Part shown: piece by piece, positions 36,566 to 48,499 of the stretch
How the letters are laid out: the number at the start of each line of letters is the position of its first letter
How positions within the stretch are numbered: the first letter of the stretch is position 1
Assembly: GCA_021234155.1 (NCBI GenBank)
Contig: JAJEKV010000031.1
Coordinates: 5,406,748 to 5,470,747 of the forward strand
Direction: 5' to 3'
Length of the DNA: 64,000 nucleotides
DNA from: Isoetes taiwanensis
Taxonomy: Eukaryota; Streptophyta; Lycopodiopsida; Isoetales; Isoetaceae
Notes under the pieces: generated by a model
Seen by the model: the letters and a program-made list of their open reading frames with translations, nothing else
What the model was told of the DNA's origin: nothing
The model's database searches: none
Made by a program: the position numbers and the translations under genes

Positions 36566-37075
36566 AAGAACATAGAATCCTTAAGACTAGAAAGTTTTAG
36601 TTCTCTGGGAAAATGGAAAGATATTGTTTAGAAAGAAAGCCAAATCCAATTTCTAGTATTTGACTGTCTAAGTTGCTCCAACGCTCATCTCAAAGCTTTC
36701 TGACATATATTGCCCTTGACTATCCTTGATAAATTGGGTGAGTTAGGGAGTAAGTATTAGAAAATAGATCTTGCTTTCTTTCTAGTAACAACGTCGCCTC
36801 GATTATCCAAGAGGATTGAATACTTTGTAGTTTTAAGGATTCTCTGTTTATATCTAAGGTCACTTCTAGCATTATGCATAAGATAAGAAGAGACCTTATA
36901 TAAGAACGTAGAATCCTTAAGACTAGAAAGTTTCAGTTCTCTGGGACAACGGAGAGATATTGTGTTTAGAAAGAAAGCCAAATCTGGTTTCTAGTATTTG
37001 ATTCGTCTAAGTTGCTCCAATGCTCTTCTAGAAGCTTTCTGACATATATTGCCCGTGAGTATCCTTGATAGATTC
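36565..37075. repeat. 360-bp tandem array, unit B part 2 (end of unit)
   Basis: About 1.4 repeat units. Similarity to the other units stops at about 37,075, where single-copy sequence starts. Confidence 0.75.
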
Positions 37076-39600
37076 GTGGTTTTATATCTTGAAGAACATC
37101 CAAAAACCTCTATAACGCCTAGTATACGTACGGAAAAGGGTAAAAAACTACCCCGTCCCATTACTGCACGTGGTTTTGACAGGTTCTACAAGGTGACACC
37201 CCCTTGATTGAAATGTGTGCACATGTAAATTGACATGTGCCTTATTTAATCATTTGGGTAACTGCAAATCATGATGGTATATATGCACATTAAAATGTGG
37301 AATTGACACATGGGTTATTTGGTGTAGATTAGGGTGGATTTGTATTGAATGTGCCTTATTTCGTTTATGACATCAATTTTGAATGAAGTCCAAGAATGAT
37401 GAATGCTTAAACTGTAAACATGTGGCAAGAAAAAAAAGCATTGACATGTGTTGATTATCTGAACTTTCACTAACTTAATCTATAGATAACTAGGATGTAA
37501 ATTAGGGTGTAATATCTGGTGATATAGACGTTTTGAGAAAACTAGACCTTGCAATTGCGATGTTGTTAAGTCTATGGGATTTGTGCCAATAAGTTGTGAC
37601 ATATAACTTGAGATGTGTGCACATGTAAATTGACATGTGCCTTATTTTATCATCGCAAATCATGATGGCATATATGCACATTAAAATGTTGAATTGACAC
37701 ATGGGTTATTTGGTGTAGATTAGGGTGGATTTGTATTGATATGTGCCTTATTTCATTTATGACATCACGTGGCGGGAAAAAAAGCATTGATACATGTTGA
37801 TTATCTAAATGGACTTCCACTAGCATAATCTATAGAAATCTAGGGTGTAAATTAGGGTGGATTTGTATGAGATCGATTTTGAATATTTGTAGATTAGGGT
37901 AGATTTGATTCATGATATCGATTTTCAATGATTATGCCTACGAATGATATATATATGTGTCTTAGAATGCAAACACATGGCAAAAAATTAGCCTTTGATT
38001 AGTGCCATGTGCCTACTAACTAAAGAGACTTCCATCCTATGAATAGAAGACGTTCTTAGCATTTCATCACATTGAAACAATAGGATTATTAGTGTGAGTG
38101 CTTCGTCCTTGCTTCATTCCTCACATTCAAGGTATATATTTTGCAAATATGTTATTGTTGAAGTTTAGGTTATTTGGTATTAAATGAGCATTTTCCTTTT
38201 ATTTATTCTAGTTGATGAATATTGTTTGTGGTACGTGCAAGTCTAAATTCTATTGAAGTAGAGATACCTATAGATATCAATCCGGGGACACGAGGCAATA
38301 ATGCGGGTCTGTTTAAATCTCATGCATCAGAGAAATAGTGCATATTCAAATTTGTGTGTTCTTGAATTAATACACATAATTCCAGCTACATATAATTCCA
38401 GCTAGCAAGTGAGTTGAAAGAGAATAACCATGTTAATAATATCGTCTATTTGCATGCATTTGATGACCAGAAGGGACGAATTGAATCGTGCTCCAACAAT
38501 CAAGCAAGGATTTGGGCGACAATTGAAGCGACCAGCATAGAAATGGGCCAAGAACTGGAGTGCTCAAGCGCTTTCACAATTACGATTGGTTTTTTTTTTT
38601 TTTTGGGTTGGGTGGTGGGGGGGGTGTGTTCGTAGGTAGAACTGTTTGATCTTCAAGGTCAATAAGTAAATGTGCAAAATAGAAGAATCTTATTTTATAT
38701 ATGTTGTTAACATTTGTTAACATGGGATACAAAGTTTGTTTTGACAAACTCTGAAATGAGATGAAGTTTTTAGCTATACTTGTAGGAAACTTGTTTGGTT
38801 TGCATAATGAAAATGATGAGATTTGTTTGGTTTGCATAATGAAAATGAATGAGAGGAAGAGAGAGAGTAAGAAGAAATTTTTACACCACATGTGGGGCAC
38901 CCTCCGACACATTACAGTCCATAGTCCTAGGTATATTCTTGACACATGGCAACCATACCCTGCCTAGTCAATCCACGGAACTGTCAATATGACAAAAAGC
39001 ATTATAAATTTCCTTGGCAGATGCATATTTGCATTCATGGTAAGCCTATTTTTCTGTATACAGGAAAGGCAATCTACATGCCTTTCCTGGCATGGAAACA
39101 GGGCACGCGCAGAACAAAATTATTTCAGTAAGATTCTTGGATTTGAAACATGCCACATGGCACGACACTAATATAGAGGATAAGGCAGAATGCTTCTCAA
39201 CTGTCTTTTACGTTGACATGTTTAATCGACTGTTTGCAGATAAATAAAAGTATAATTTGCAACCATAAAAGCAGTAAAAATTGACTTTTGACCTAGCCTC
39301 CCTCTTCTATGTATCTTATATAACCCCAACGCATCTACTCCTCAAAGGAGTAGCCGGTTGAATTATGCAATAAAGTGAGTTACTGCATATTAAATCCCTC
39401 ATATTAAATCCCTTGAACATGTTCGCACTGATTTGCCCTAGTTCTAAAGCACAAAAATGGTGAGAACACAGGCCACAGCATTGCTGCCCCTTAACTTTTC
39501 TGGTAATAGAGCCAATGTTGACTAAAAAATCCTTCTAAAATCATTAGGCACATATAATCAAAATTAATTGCTTCCTAAAGATTGTTAAGTTAGAGATGAC
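37076..39600. other. Non-genic stretch with a large direct repeat
   Basis: Two copies of a block containing ACATGTAAATTGACATGTGC, TATATGCACATTAAAATGT and TAGATTAGGGTGGATTTG lie at about 37,212-37,500 and 37,610-37,860, with a partial third after 37,855. A poly-T/poly-G tract lies at 38,588-38,628. A small ORF at 38,414-38,635 is unrecognised. The last few hundred bases up to 39,603 are the likely 3' flank of the SR-type gene. Confidence 0.5.
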
Positions 39601-39603
39601 AGA

Positions 39604-42139
39604 TCAGTATCTATCACGGGAATCCCTCCTACTACGATATGGCGAGTAATGCGGTGATCGCCGAGAGCTGTGGCCGTCTCTACTGTCTCGACTATCTCGA
39701 CCTTCTCGACTGTCTCGACGATAGCCACCAGAACGATGTGGGCGTGAGCGTACAGGTGCTGAAATGGACATAGCTAAAAAGGTTTAATGCAACCCAATTG
39801 TATTTCAAAATAAGGTCTGGTAACCAATAACTAGGGTGATCATGAAAATGCATGTCTCAAAATAACTGACCTCGTATACCAAGATACTCTCCAGGAGTTG
39901 GTGTTCTAGCCCGTTTCCTTTTAGCCTGTAATTGAGAAAGTATAAGTAAAGATCCCAGAAAGACAGTATTTAGCTAGAACATTCATGAATCTCATCTGGC
40001 AGTTTGAAACATAAAGAGTCACGTTCAACATGCAAAGACGGCACACTAACTGTTGCCTGACATTCCAGATAAAGTAAAGCTCGTTGATCATTTAGATTGC
40101 ACTTGGAGCAGCAATGTCGAATCCAGACCACAATAAGTTGATATTCCAAATTGTATGATCTTTTGGAACCACTTGAGATGCTTACAGAGGAAATACTGTG
40201 TATTTCCAAATCTGGATATGCTGGAAAATGTAAGCATTACTGCTTGCGAAGTCTAATCCGCAGTTTGTATTGGTGATGCTTGACAACTTTGAGCTGCTGA
40301 AGGCATCTCCAATTGGACTGATTTCTGAAAAATCGTTAACCTCTGGGACGGCCCACCATACCAAAGACAAATGAATTATGTTAGACAGGAAATCAACCTA
40401 CTTTGCAACCATCTCTAAAGTTGTTAACCTCTTCTCACTTTCTCAATTGTTATCATGCGTCCTTCAAGTGTTGAGCGATTTAAGTATTTGATGCAGCGCT
40501 CTGCATCATCAAGATTGTCCATGGTCACAAAGCCAAAACCTCTAGATTCTCTAGTCCTTGGATCTACAACCACCCTGCATTCAAGTACCTGAATAGAGGC
40601 ATAGGGTCAGTTCTGTGTCATAATGAAACAATCCAGATGGAGTACATATTATCTATGACATGCAGAAGAGTACACATGCAACAGATTTAACTCAAGTTGA
40701 TACAGTGCACATTAGTAGAATGTTGAAAACCACGCTAGCTATTGTCTAACTTTTAAAATGTATGAAACAGCCAACTTGGGTCTGCAATCATATTGCATTC
40801 GATTGTATAAGTTAATGACAGGATGCAAAAAATTAGAATCTCTTATCATTTTCAGTTTTTCGATGGATATAAAAACCTGAACTAACAGTTGGTAAAACAG
40901 AATGATTAGCATTACCTTCCCTTCACGGGAAAGATGTCTTTCTAAATCCTTCTCTGTTACACGAGTAGAAAGTCCTGTAACGTAAAGATTGTTCCCTGGA
41001 TTGGATGGATCATGTCTTGTTTGATCCTCCCTGCATACATAGAAAAACCACATTAATTTTCTATAACCTGCCAAAAAAACCTTAAATTATGTAAAAAAAA
41101 CATCCGCACTTCCTCCAAGCAGGACTTCGAGAACGGGAACGGGGATTGGACGGATCCTGTCTTAATTGATCCTCCCTACATAAATAGGAAAACCAATTTA
41201 ATTTCTAGAAACTGCCAAAGGAACCTCAAAGCATGTCAAACCGGAACCATACTTCCTCCAAGCAGGACTTCGAGATCGTGACCGGGAATGTTCCTGCCTT
41301 GGTGATGCATCCCTTTTCTCCCTACATATCAAAATCAAAACCTAAGTCATCTATAAATAAGTACAATAGGAGAGTGCTTTTTTCAAAAAAGCCTTACCTC
41401 CGGAAACTATGAGAACGAGAATGTCCCTGCTTTGATGGTGAATCCCCTCTAGATCCCCTATGCCACAATAAAATTGTCATTTTTAGCAAGGTAAATGCGA
41501 AAAAAGACAATCAGCCACCCATACTTCCAAGGAGGACTTTGCGATTGTGATTGTTCTCGCCGTGGCGATGGAGATTCTGAAAACCTGTATAAAGAAGAAT
41601 TAAGCACAATCTTTTATCCTGCCATGGGCAGCTTTTCTTAGTTTTTATGCTCTTTCTATCTGTTCATACAGTTGATAAGATCTACAATTTATTTTATTGT
41701 TTGCCTTGTAGACAAACTTCATTGTATTAGGGCATCCTAGAAAAACATTACCTGCCATGTTGACCAGCATCACCCTGCATGTCAAAATCAATACAACAAA
41801 TAATGTGTCAAATAAAATTATACAAAACATTACGCAAGCATTCAAAATCACAACGTCTTTAGGACTAGAGAAAGTAAACTTCTAACAAGACTGAACTATC
41901 TGGATGCATCTGAAGACATATGGCATATGAATTTACACAAATGGTCCCGTTTGAAAGCATGTATGTTCCAGTTGGTTTTCAAACAATGGCGTTAATGCCG
42001 TACTCATTAAGTAATGAGCAGTTCTCGATGAGTTTAGGCAAGCATTCTTCATAAGAAGGCACGCAGATAGCTAAGAGCATACATAACCTAAACTTAAGAA
42101 ACTGAACCAGACACTAAGAAAACATAAGTGGCGTACCAT
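39604..42139 (-). CDS. SR45a/transformer-2-like RNA-binding splicing factor (10 coding exons)
   Basis: This is the only complete gene seen. Coding exons, from the start: 42,137-42,139, 41,752-41,774, 41,525-41,584, 41,398-41,457, 41,253-41,321, 41,110-41,175, 40,916-41,030, 40,439-40,588, 39,871-39,925 and 39,604-39,758. They total 756 nt and stay in frame for 251 residues. All introns are GT-AG; the sixth has a weak donor (GTGCGG). Residues 1-93 are Ser/Arg-rich. One RRM spans about 109-181 (RNP2-like LYVTGL, RNP1-like RGFGFVTM), followed by the Tra2-type linker KRKRARTPTPGEYLG and a short RD/RS tail ending RRDSRDRY. Family members act in the nucleus in pre-mRNA splice-site choice. The tail is shorter than in Arabidopsis SR45a. 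The start is inferred: the first exon contributes only the ATG, so a different upstream start is possible. Confidence 0.88.
41110..41321 (-). repeat. Tandemly duplicated exons within the SR gene
   Basis: Exons 5 and 6 both end RSRSRSPAWRK. Exons 6 and 7 both begin with E-D-Q-x-R and then D-P-S-N-P. The introns after exons 5 and 6 are also similar (TTTGGCAG and TTTCTAT/TTCCTAT blocks). Exon 6 therefore looks like a hybrid made by unequal exchange. Phases match, so exon 6 can be skipped without a frameshift. Confidence 0.75.
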
Positions 42140-43020
42140 TGGGAGGTTCGGAATGCCGGAGCTAGGAGCGAGAAACAAGAGGGCCGGAAAACATGCTCAA
42201 GAAAACAGACCTTTCGCGTTTGGTTGATAACGTACTTGTATGACATTAGGGAACGAAAAAAAATACGGATACGTATTTTCTTTTCTTGGTTTTGTTTGTA
42301 GAATTTGTTCCCAATATTTTTAGGTGTAGCATTACATGTTCGGTCTACCTATACCTATCACTAGATCAATGCTCAAATCAAAATGCTCTTTTTATCAAAC
42401 CCCATATGGTTTACAATAAGCATGCCTACGAAAACTGTACTTAAACATCACATACTTATGACTACACTAATGCAAACATTCTTGTTAATGTGGATCTAAA
42501 ACCTTAACAATTGCTTACAATTTATCATCTCAGGAGAAGGTTGATTGCTCGCTTCAACAAAGGCTTCAAGCAATTAGCTATCAACTTCATAATGATTCTG
42601 AATCACACATATGCTAAATTCATTCACAAAATAGTCTCAATTTGAGGTTCCAAGTGATAAACCCATTGTGTTTCCTAGCAAATGGTGCCTAATGGTTAAT
42701 TTAATTTGTAATTTTTATAGCTCTTTGCATTACACTTGTTTAATTTGCTCTAAACATGATAGAATGGTCACCTAAATGCATGTGTTGTTCTTAATAGCTT
42801 GATCATGATTGCGAATAAGTTTTAGAAACCCAATTATCTGTGACCCACCAAACTATCATGTAGTGATGGACCAGAAATAGTAGATGAGAATCGCGAGGAA
42901 TGAACTAAGGGTTATGATGTAGTTGTATCGCAACATACGACGGCAAATATGACACTCCAGAAAAAACCAAAGAGCAAGAAAATAAAGACAATACAAAAAG
43001 AAGTGTAGAATACATCATTT
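42140..43020. other. Upstream region of the SR gene, no gene seen
   Basis: This should hold the 5' UTR, any leader intron and the promoter of the minus-strand SR gene. I find no clear TATA box or other element I can support, and no other coding sequence. Confidence 0.4.
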
Positions 43021-43026
43021 ATTGGT

Positions 43027-43330
43027 TTGCCTCCAATGCTACCTGGTTTGTTTATCAATGAACTTGAGGAATGGATGACGAAGGAGATGTGGAAGTGGAT
43101 TTTGGTAAGTATGCGATTTAGTTTCTTCGATATGAAGATGATGATGCTCTTTTTCCTAGAACAAACAACAACTGGACTCCAAAAACAGTTAGGGGAGACA
43201 AATGTTCAAATGTTGCTTGATGAAGCAATCTTGGAAAAAGTACACAAATATAAATATTTAAGAGTTGGATTTACTGATAATAACAAAATGGAGTGCAAGT
43301 ATACACAAAAGGATTGCTAGAGGGATGAGG
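43027..43330 (+). pseudogene. LINE (non-LTR) reverse-transcriptase fragment
   Basis: The frame carries PPMLPGLFINELEEWM, LFFLEQTTTGLQKQL and LEKVHKYKYLRVGFTDNN. These correspond to late RT motifs of plant non-LTR retrotransposons (the region around the YADD box and the YLG motif). The catalytic YADD is missing through an internal deletion. The frame ends after KDC, followed by repeats of GAGGGATGAGGGC at 43,318-43,450. Confidence 0.75.
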
Positions 43331-43450
43331 GCAGACTATGACCCTCTGAAGGAATTGACATACTCAAACACAAATGAGGATTGGTAGAGGGATGAGGGCT
43401 CTATATGGGACTATGACCCTCTGAAGGATTAAGCATACTCAAAGACAAAT
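43318..43450. repeat. Two-fold tandem repeat after the LINE fragment
   Basis: A unit of about 70 bp containing AGAGGGATGAGGGC and GACTATGACCCTCTGAAGGA is present twice, with the second copy carrying a short insert (CTCTATATGG). It probably belongs to the LINE 3' part. Confidence 0.6.
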
Positions 43451-43834
43451 AAGAATGTTTCATATTATATGGATGTCCAATTTGAGGATCAGGTTCAAAA
43501 GAAAAAATTGAGGAAGAAGAAAACCTAAATAACATCTCTAAAATAGCTTTCCTAGCATCTAGCATCTTGAAGAAAGTTTATTCCATGTCAAGGTCTTAAA
43601 TAGTCGTTGGTTCAAATCATGTTGGATGGTATAAGCAGCTCATAGATTGGCCATACATGTAGGGAATAGACATTATAGAGATACAAGATACACCTCTACA
43701 GCTTGGCTTTTGAAAGAGTCATAAATAACATATCAATAACTCATTTGATACAACAAGGTGCAAAGCACTGTGGATTGCCCCCAAAATGCTATTATGAATA
43801 AAGCTTTATAAATGTATCTTCATGTGTCTGGTCG

Positions 43835-44045
43835 TTTAGTCTAGTGGTAATACAGTAGGTCTAGCAACTATAGGTCTCGAGTTTGAGACCGCCCAGAATC
43901 GCACTTTGAACTGTTGGGTGTCAAAACCCACAGACGCAATGTAAAGTGGTTGGGGGCAGGGCCCAACAAAGCAATGTAGTGTTGTCACATGTCCAGTTGG
44001 ATGCTGCCTAGTGGTGTGACGTTAAAATACTATCTATCTATCTAT
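43835..44045 (+). mobile_element. tRNA-derived SINE-like element
   Basis: The head contains GTTTAGTCTAGTGGTAAT (A-box-like) and, about 35 bp later, CTCGAGTTTGAGACC (B-box-like), as in a Pol III promoter. A body of about 150 bp follows, ending in a TATC repeat (44,030-44,044). The tRNA-like head, short length and simple-repeat tail are SINE features, similar in type to the plant Au-like group. The flanking duplication is not clear. Confidence 0.6.
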
Positions 44046-44506
44046 TATTTAAATTATTTAATTATTTTGAAAGTAGTATAGGAACATGGATGAATCATTT
44101 CGTTGCATATGTCTTTGTTTTTGCAAGGCAAAGAGGTAAGTGGCCAATATCACGAAGATGTTGTTTTTCTATTCTGATCCCGTGTTGACAATTCATGTGT
44201 ATTTTTTTTGTTTTGTTAAGGGTGATGCGTAACTTTTTTTTTTGATGTTTAGATGTAGATTTTGAACATTATTTATTAGCATGTGTTTGTGTTGAATGGT
44301 TAAGTCCTTTGAGGTGTAGGGTTCGACTTAGTGTTAAATAACATGAGTAACATATAGGATTTGAACTTTTAAAATCACTTAAAAGTAAATCATTTATATA
44401 AAAGTGTCTAGTTTTGCTTTAAAAGCAAAGATTTCTACAATTATTAAAACAGACAGAAAGCTCATAGACAGAGCGTTGATTGTCTAGTTATTTTCGTACT
44501 CGATGA

Positions 44507-45870
44507 TTACGTTTGCACAATTGATTTTGAATATCCCTGTTGGATTTTGTTGAGATACTCATTAGCCATTGCTTCCTTTTTCACATGATTCAACTTATCT
44601 GGTGATGTTCTTAATGCCTTTAAATCATTGAAACCCAAATTGTCTTTCAATAAGTTTCTCAAGTTTGTGGTGTCTAAAACATAAGATGCAGTGAGGTTTC
44701 TATCTTCTCTTCTTCCTCTTCTTAGCCTGTAGTTTGCAGAGCCTTGCACAAAATGAATTTCATCCATGATAAATTTGACAAAAATGTTCTCTATATTCCT
44801 TGCAAAACGACGATCTATATTCAAGAGTTCCCATTCACAAATTTGCTTATATGTAAACTTCTCTGCAATTTGTGGAGGTTTTTTCTTTCCTCCAAATAGA
44901 GTTGGAAAACAAGATTCCTCTACATTTGAAACCATAAAGAAACCCATTGGATGGTTTCCTTCTCCAGGAGCTACAATTACCTTTTGATCTTGAAAATCCT
45001 GGATATGTTGAGCGCTTAAGAAGTTTTGCACTAATGTGTTACCTTGATGTTCCAAATGTAATTCGTCAATTCCTAAGTTTTCAGTATTCACATTTGTGTA
45101 TCGCATTTGGATGATCAATAGTTGATAGCCGGTTCTCGTTTATTTGAATACACGATTCTTTATATAAATCTTCATCTTTTAATTCATAAAGTGCATTCAT
45201 AACATGGTGTGGTCCGATAGAACCTTCCATATACGCATTTGTATCACTTATTCTTCGTCTCAACTCAAGTCTAATAGTTGCATCTTCATCAAGAAATCTA
45301 GGAAGTGAATCTTGGGTCGTCTTAATGTTTGAAGCAACATGTACAACAAAGACACCTTTGATACGATGTTGCCCTATGCCACCTTGTGAAATAGATATTT
45401 GTGCAAAGGGTATTCTCAATGATATTAACCTTTCTTCTAGTGGATGCAGCATAAGAACAGTTGGTGGTACAACATTCAATTCAATATTCTCAGGACTATA
45501 GAAGTTGCCTTTATTATAGCATTGCTTGCAAGATGTATTATCGCTCCCTTTATACCAAACTTTGTTCAGTACATTGCTAAGGTTCTTGAAATGTGTCTTT
45601 TGTTTCATCATCTGGTAAGAGAATCTTAACCTCTTGCAAGAAAGACAGGGAATTATTGGAATATCAGCAGACGCCTCTTCAAAATCATAGATACCATTAA
45701 TACAAATGTCTCCAATATCAGTGTCTACATGGTTACCATCATCGACATTGTGTAAAGAATCGACTTGAATGGTGCTAATATTGCTTGCAAATATACCATT
45801 GTCCTGTAATCTTAGTAATTTTGATGGATTTGATTGATCAGAGGTGGATAGTTGTATAGATTTCCCTGTC
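44507..45870 (-). pseudogene. Helitron replicase/helicase N-terminal fragment
   Basis: Read from 45,870 downward, the frame gives a Cys-rich PCLSCKRLRF segment, CKQCYNKGNF, the DUF6570-like block with EERLISLRIPFAQI and KGVFVVHVASN, then after a frameshift near 45,100 the Helitron-like N block with CFPTLFGGKK, RFARNIENIFVKF and FNDLKALRTSPD. This order is that of the N-terminal half of Helitron Rep-helicase proteins. The Rep catalytic HUH-Y2 and helicase parts are not seen. Stop codons and the frameshift make it nonfunctional. It shows that Helitrons, which commonly move gene pieces, occur at this locus. Confidence 0.8.
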
Positions 45871-46495
45871 AGAGAGCTTTACTCTGTCAAATACTGGTCC
45901 ATTTTGGCATATAGAACCCAGATTTTGTGCTTGAATAAGTCAACCTCAAGTTTGGAACCTTAAGTCCCCATTGGCTGTTATGTTGGCAAGAGACTTCGAG
46001 GATTGGTTTATCTTCTTCGTCTTCAGACACAGAGAATGGATGCCCACTATAATGGTTGTGTCTCATATCATATATAAATCTTTTAGGCCAATAACAAAGC
46101 AAGGAGGAGATGGATTTCACCTACAAGCATCTAAAAGGTATGTCAAAGTAACACTTCCTTTTGAAAGCTTTAATTTTTTGTTGCTCATCCTTCAAATAAC
46201 TTATTTGATGATATCTTAGGACGAATCAAAAGATCTTGTGAACCTTCTTAAATGATACCTTGTGAATGAGCAAAAACTATGCCTTTTTGCTTTTGCTATT
46301 TCAATAATGTATTTAGCTGAGCTCATGATATCAGAAAACCTTAACTCTGGAACAAAACTCGAATGGGTGATGGTGCAAACAAGAAGAATTTCTCATGCTC
46401 CTACAACCAACACAAAGACAACCCATGAAAACAATCTATCAACAAATTGTTTGCCGTAAATGCCTTGAACACTAGCATACAACCCAACAAGAATA
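45871..46495. other. Spacer with unrecognised short ORFs
   Basis: Minus-strand 45,887-46,120 contains YDMRHNHYSGHPFSVSEDEE, which may be an extension of the Helitron ORF region. The plus-strand frames look like shadows of it. No confident assignment. Confidence 0.25.
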
Positions 46496-46496
46496 A

Positions 46497-47035
46497 TCTA
46501 TCAACAAATTAAAGTTATGCTAGGACTAAAGTTATAAAATGAAACTAACCTTTCACAAGGACAAACTTACCGTACTGAGACTTAGGAACGACTCAAAGCT
46601 TACAACTCAATGTGCATAAAAATAAGATAAACCTTAATGGGAAGTATTCAATTAGAGCACTGAAAAATTTGTTTGGTGCCAAAGTACTGGATAATGCAAC
46701 ATCAAAGAATACTTCAGTTTACCTTTTTTTTTAAAAAGGTCGCAATAGAAATTTTGCTGATTGAGTAAACACCATGTTTCCATAACGAACTTTCATTAAA
46801 TTCCTTGAACACTAGATACAACCCACGAAAACAATCTATCAATAAATTAAAGTTATGCTAGGACTAAAGTTATAAAATGAAACTAACCTTTCACAAGGAC
46901 AAACTTGCCGATTGCGACGTAGGAATGGCTCAAAGCTTACAAATCAATCTGCATAAAAATAAGATAAAGCTTAATGGGAAGTATTTAATTAGAGCACTGA
47001 AAATTTTGTTTGGTGCCAAACTGCTGGATAATGCA
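46497..47035. repeat. Direct repeat (two copies of about 220 bp)
   Basis: Copies at 46,497-46,720 and about 46,829-47,035 share AAAGTTATGCTAGGACTAAA, CCTTTCACAAGGACAAACTT and the end TACTGGATAATGCA or CTGCTGGATAATGCA. The second copy is split at GATAATGCA by the MULE-like element and resumes at 48,392 (GATAATGCAACATCGACG). Confidence 0.75.
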
Positions 47036-47531
47036 CAGGGATCAAAATTCAAAATAAACAAGGTTATATACTGCAAACCTACTTACATAATTTGGTTTTC
47101 CAATGTAAACCATCTTCAAAAATATGGTTTTCAACCTCTTCTACGACGAGTACTAGACCATGTCTCAAGTACATCATCCCAGTTGATATCCTTCCGGAAT
47201 ACAGGAGCTTTAAAGCAATGTGCTCTTAGCCATACAAAGAAGTAAGAATGAGTGAATCTGGAAGAAATGATGCTGCTGCAAGAATAGGTGCCTGTCAATG
47301 CCAAAGAGCAAATCATTATACTTATATAACCCATTTTACTCCGTCGTTCCATCTTCCAGGTCGCTGCCAGCGAAAATTGATGCATAAATTTGTATCTGCA
47401 GATCGCTATGATGAGCGGACTTGATGCGGATCAACAAATTATGGACACTGGCCTGAGATGGGCGCCAAGAATTGGGGCAAAACAAGGATGATTGGGAAAA
47501 AAAAGGGTCTATCCATTATAATTATATAATT

Positions 47532-48193
47532 CTTGCACTGCGACTCGCATGAAACCAACAAAGCGCCCTTAGATAGGCTTCTCATTCATCTCAGCAGATT
47601 TTCTACAATGGTGGATAGTGGGTAGCCGCGAACTACCCACAAAAAATAAAGGGAAAATCCAATTATATCGCTTGGACCCCAAAAATACAATGCTAACAGA
47701 TGTTTGGTTGGTGTACCTGCCGAAAGCTTATCACCGGGATTAAAAAACCCCGCCCTTTCGGGTTTTCGAGGAAAAACCCTAGTGATAAACCTTCGGCAAG
47801 GGGCTTAGACAAACGCTAGGCAGAGAAATCGCTCCCAAAAACCCACGAATGGAGAAGTCGAAACAGATGCCGCTCGCCAACCTGTACCTGCACATCACCA
47901 ACACCAAAAAAACAAAACAAAACAAACCTCCCAGAGTGGAGGGGCTGATTACGCGCGTGCCACGCGACAAATATAATAAACAAAGAAGGGGGGGAGGGTG
48001 GGTTCAAAGAGAAATAGGTACTGCTGAGAGAAGAGGAAGCGCCGATGAAACGTCGATGAAGAATTCCGCAATAAGTAGCAAACGCTCAACCTGATGAACG
48101 GCCCAAAATGCATGCGATGCATGCATGCGACGCATGCAATGCATGCATGCTCGTCTTGAGCAAGAATGGCGATTCGCTACGCGAATCGACGAC
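47532..48193. mobile_element. 662-bp nested insertion, CpG-rich
   Basis: It is flanked by ATT on both sides, present once in the empty site of copy 1. It holds an extended hairpin at about 47,717-47,799 (CCGAAAGCTTATCAC against GTGATAAACCTTCGG, with CCCGCCCTTTCGGG inside), a CpG-rich tract with open frames on both strands, and a GCATGC-rich cluster at 48,105-48,155. It may carry a promoter or 5' leader piece of another gene. No protein is recognised. Confidence 0.5.
48105..48155. promoter_or_regulatory. Cluster of CATGCA (RY-type) motifs
   Basis: Several overlapping CATGCA/TGCATG hexamers occur within 50 bp (for example ATGCATGCGATGCATGCATG). Such RY motifs are bound by plant B3-domain regulators. 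Here the cluster is inside a transposed segment, so a regulatory role is only a possibility; a simple repeat is the alternative. Confidence 0.3.
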
Positions 48194-48499
48194 ATTGCTA
48201 TAAATAAAACTTATATTAGTCCCTTCTTTTAAAATGGAATATTCAAGGAATATTCCTGAAAACCATTCTCAAAAATCGGTTTTCAGATGTAAACCTTGTC
48301 CAATAATTTGGTTTTCAGATGCAAACCAATAGCTAAATGTTGGTAGTCTGTGCAACCCAATCAACCCAATTGGGTTGCAATTTTGCTCCTTGATAATGCA
48401 ACATCGACGAATACTTCAGAGCTTAAAAATTCCAACAGAGGCAGAATTTACTTTTACAATGAATCTTAACCTAGACTTTTACTTTTACTTTTACTTTTG

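Larger units (their letters stand above)
17358..37075. repeat. Segmental duplication unit B (head-to-tail copy 2)
   Basis: This is a collinear second copy of unit A. It is longer because of insertions at about 24,373-26,008, 31,949-33,478 and 35,590-36,565. It ends inside the 360-bp repeat array near 37,075 and lacks the second VPS62-like scrap and the junction sequence found at 16,130-17,357 in A. Its pseudogene exons are better preserved than those of A. Confidence 0.88.
47036..48391. mobile_element. MULE-like nonautonomous element, copy 2, with nested insertion
   Basis: The perfect 9-bp duplication GATAATGCA flanks it (47,027-47,035 and 48,392-48,400). The ends are the same as in copy 1 (CAGGGATC... 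and ...TTTTGCTCCTT), and the interior is almost identical to 32,779-33,469. A 662-bp insertion (47,532-48,193) sits in the AT-rich middle, and copy 1 shows the empty site. Confidence 0.75.

Noticed and set aside
43835-43915. Functional tRNA gene
   Set aside because: A- and B-box-like motifs are present, but the cloverleaf arms do not pair and a SINE-like body and simple-repeat tail follow.
44507-45870. Complete autonomous Helitron
   Set aside because: Only the N-terminal half is recognised, with a frameshift, and neither the Rep catalytic site, the helicase nor definite ends are seen.
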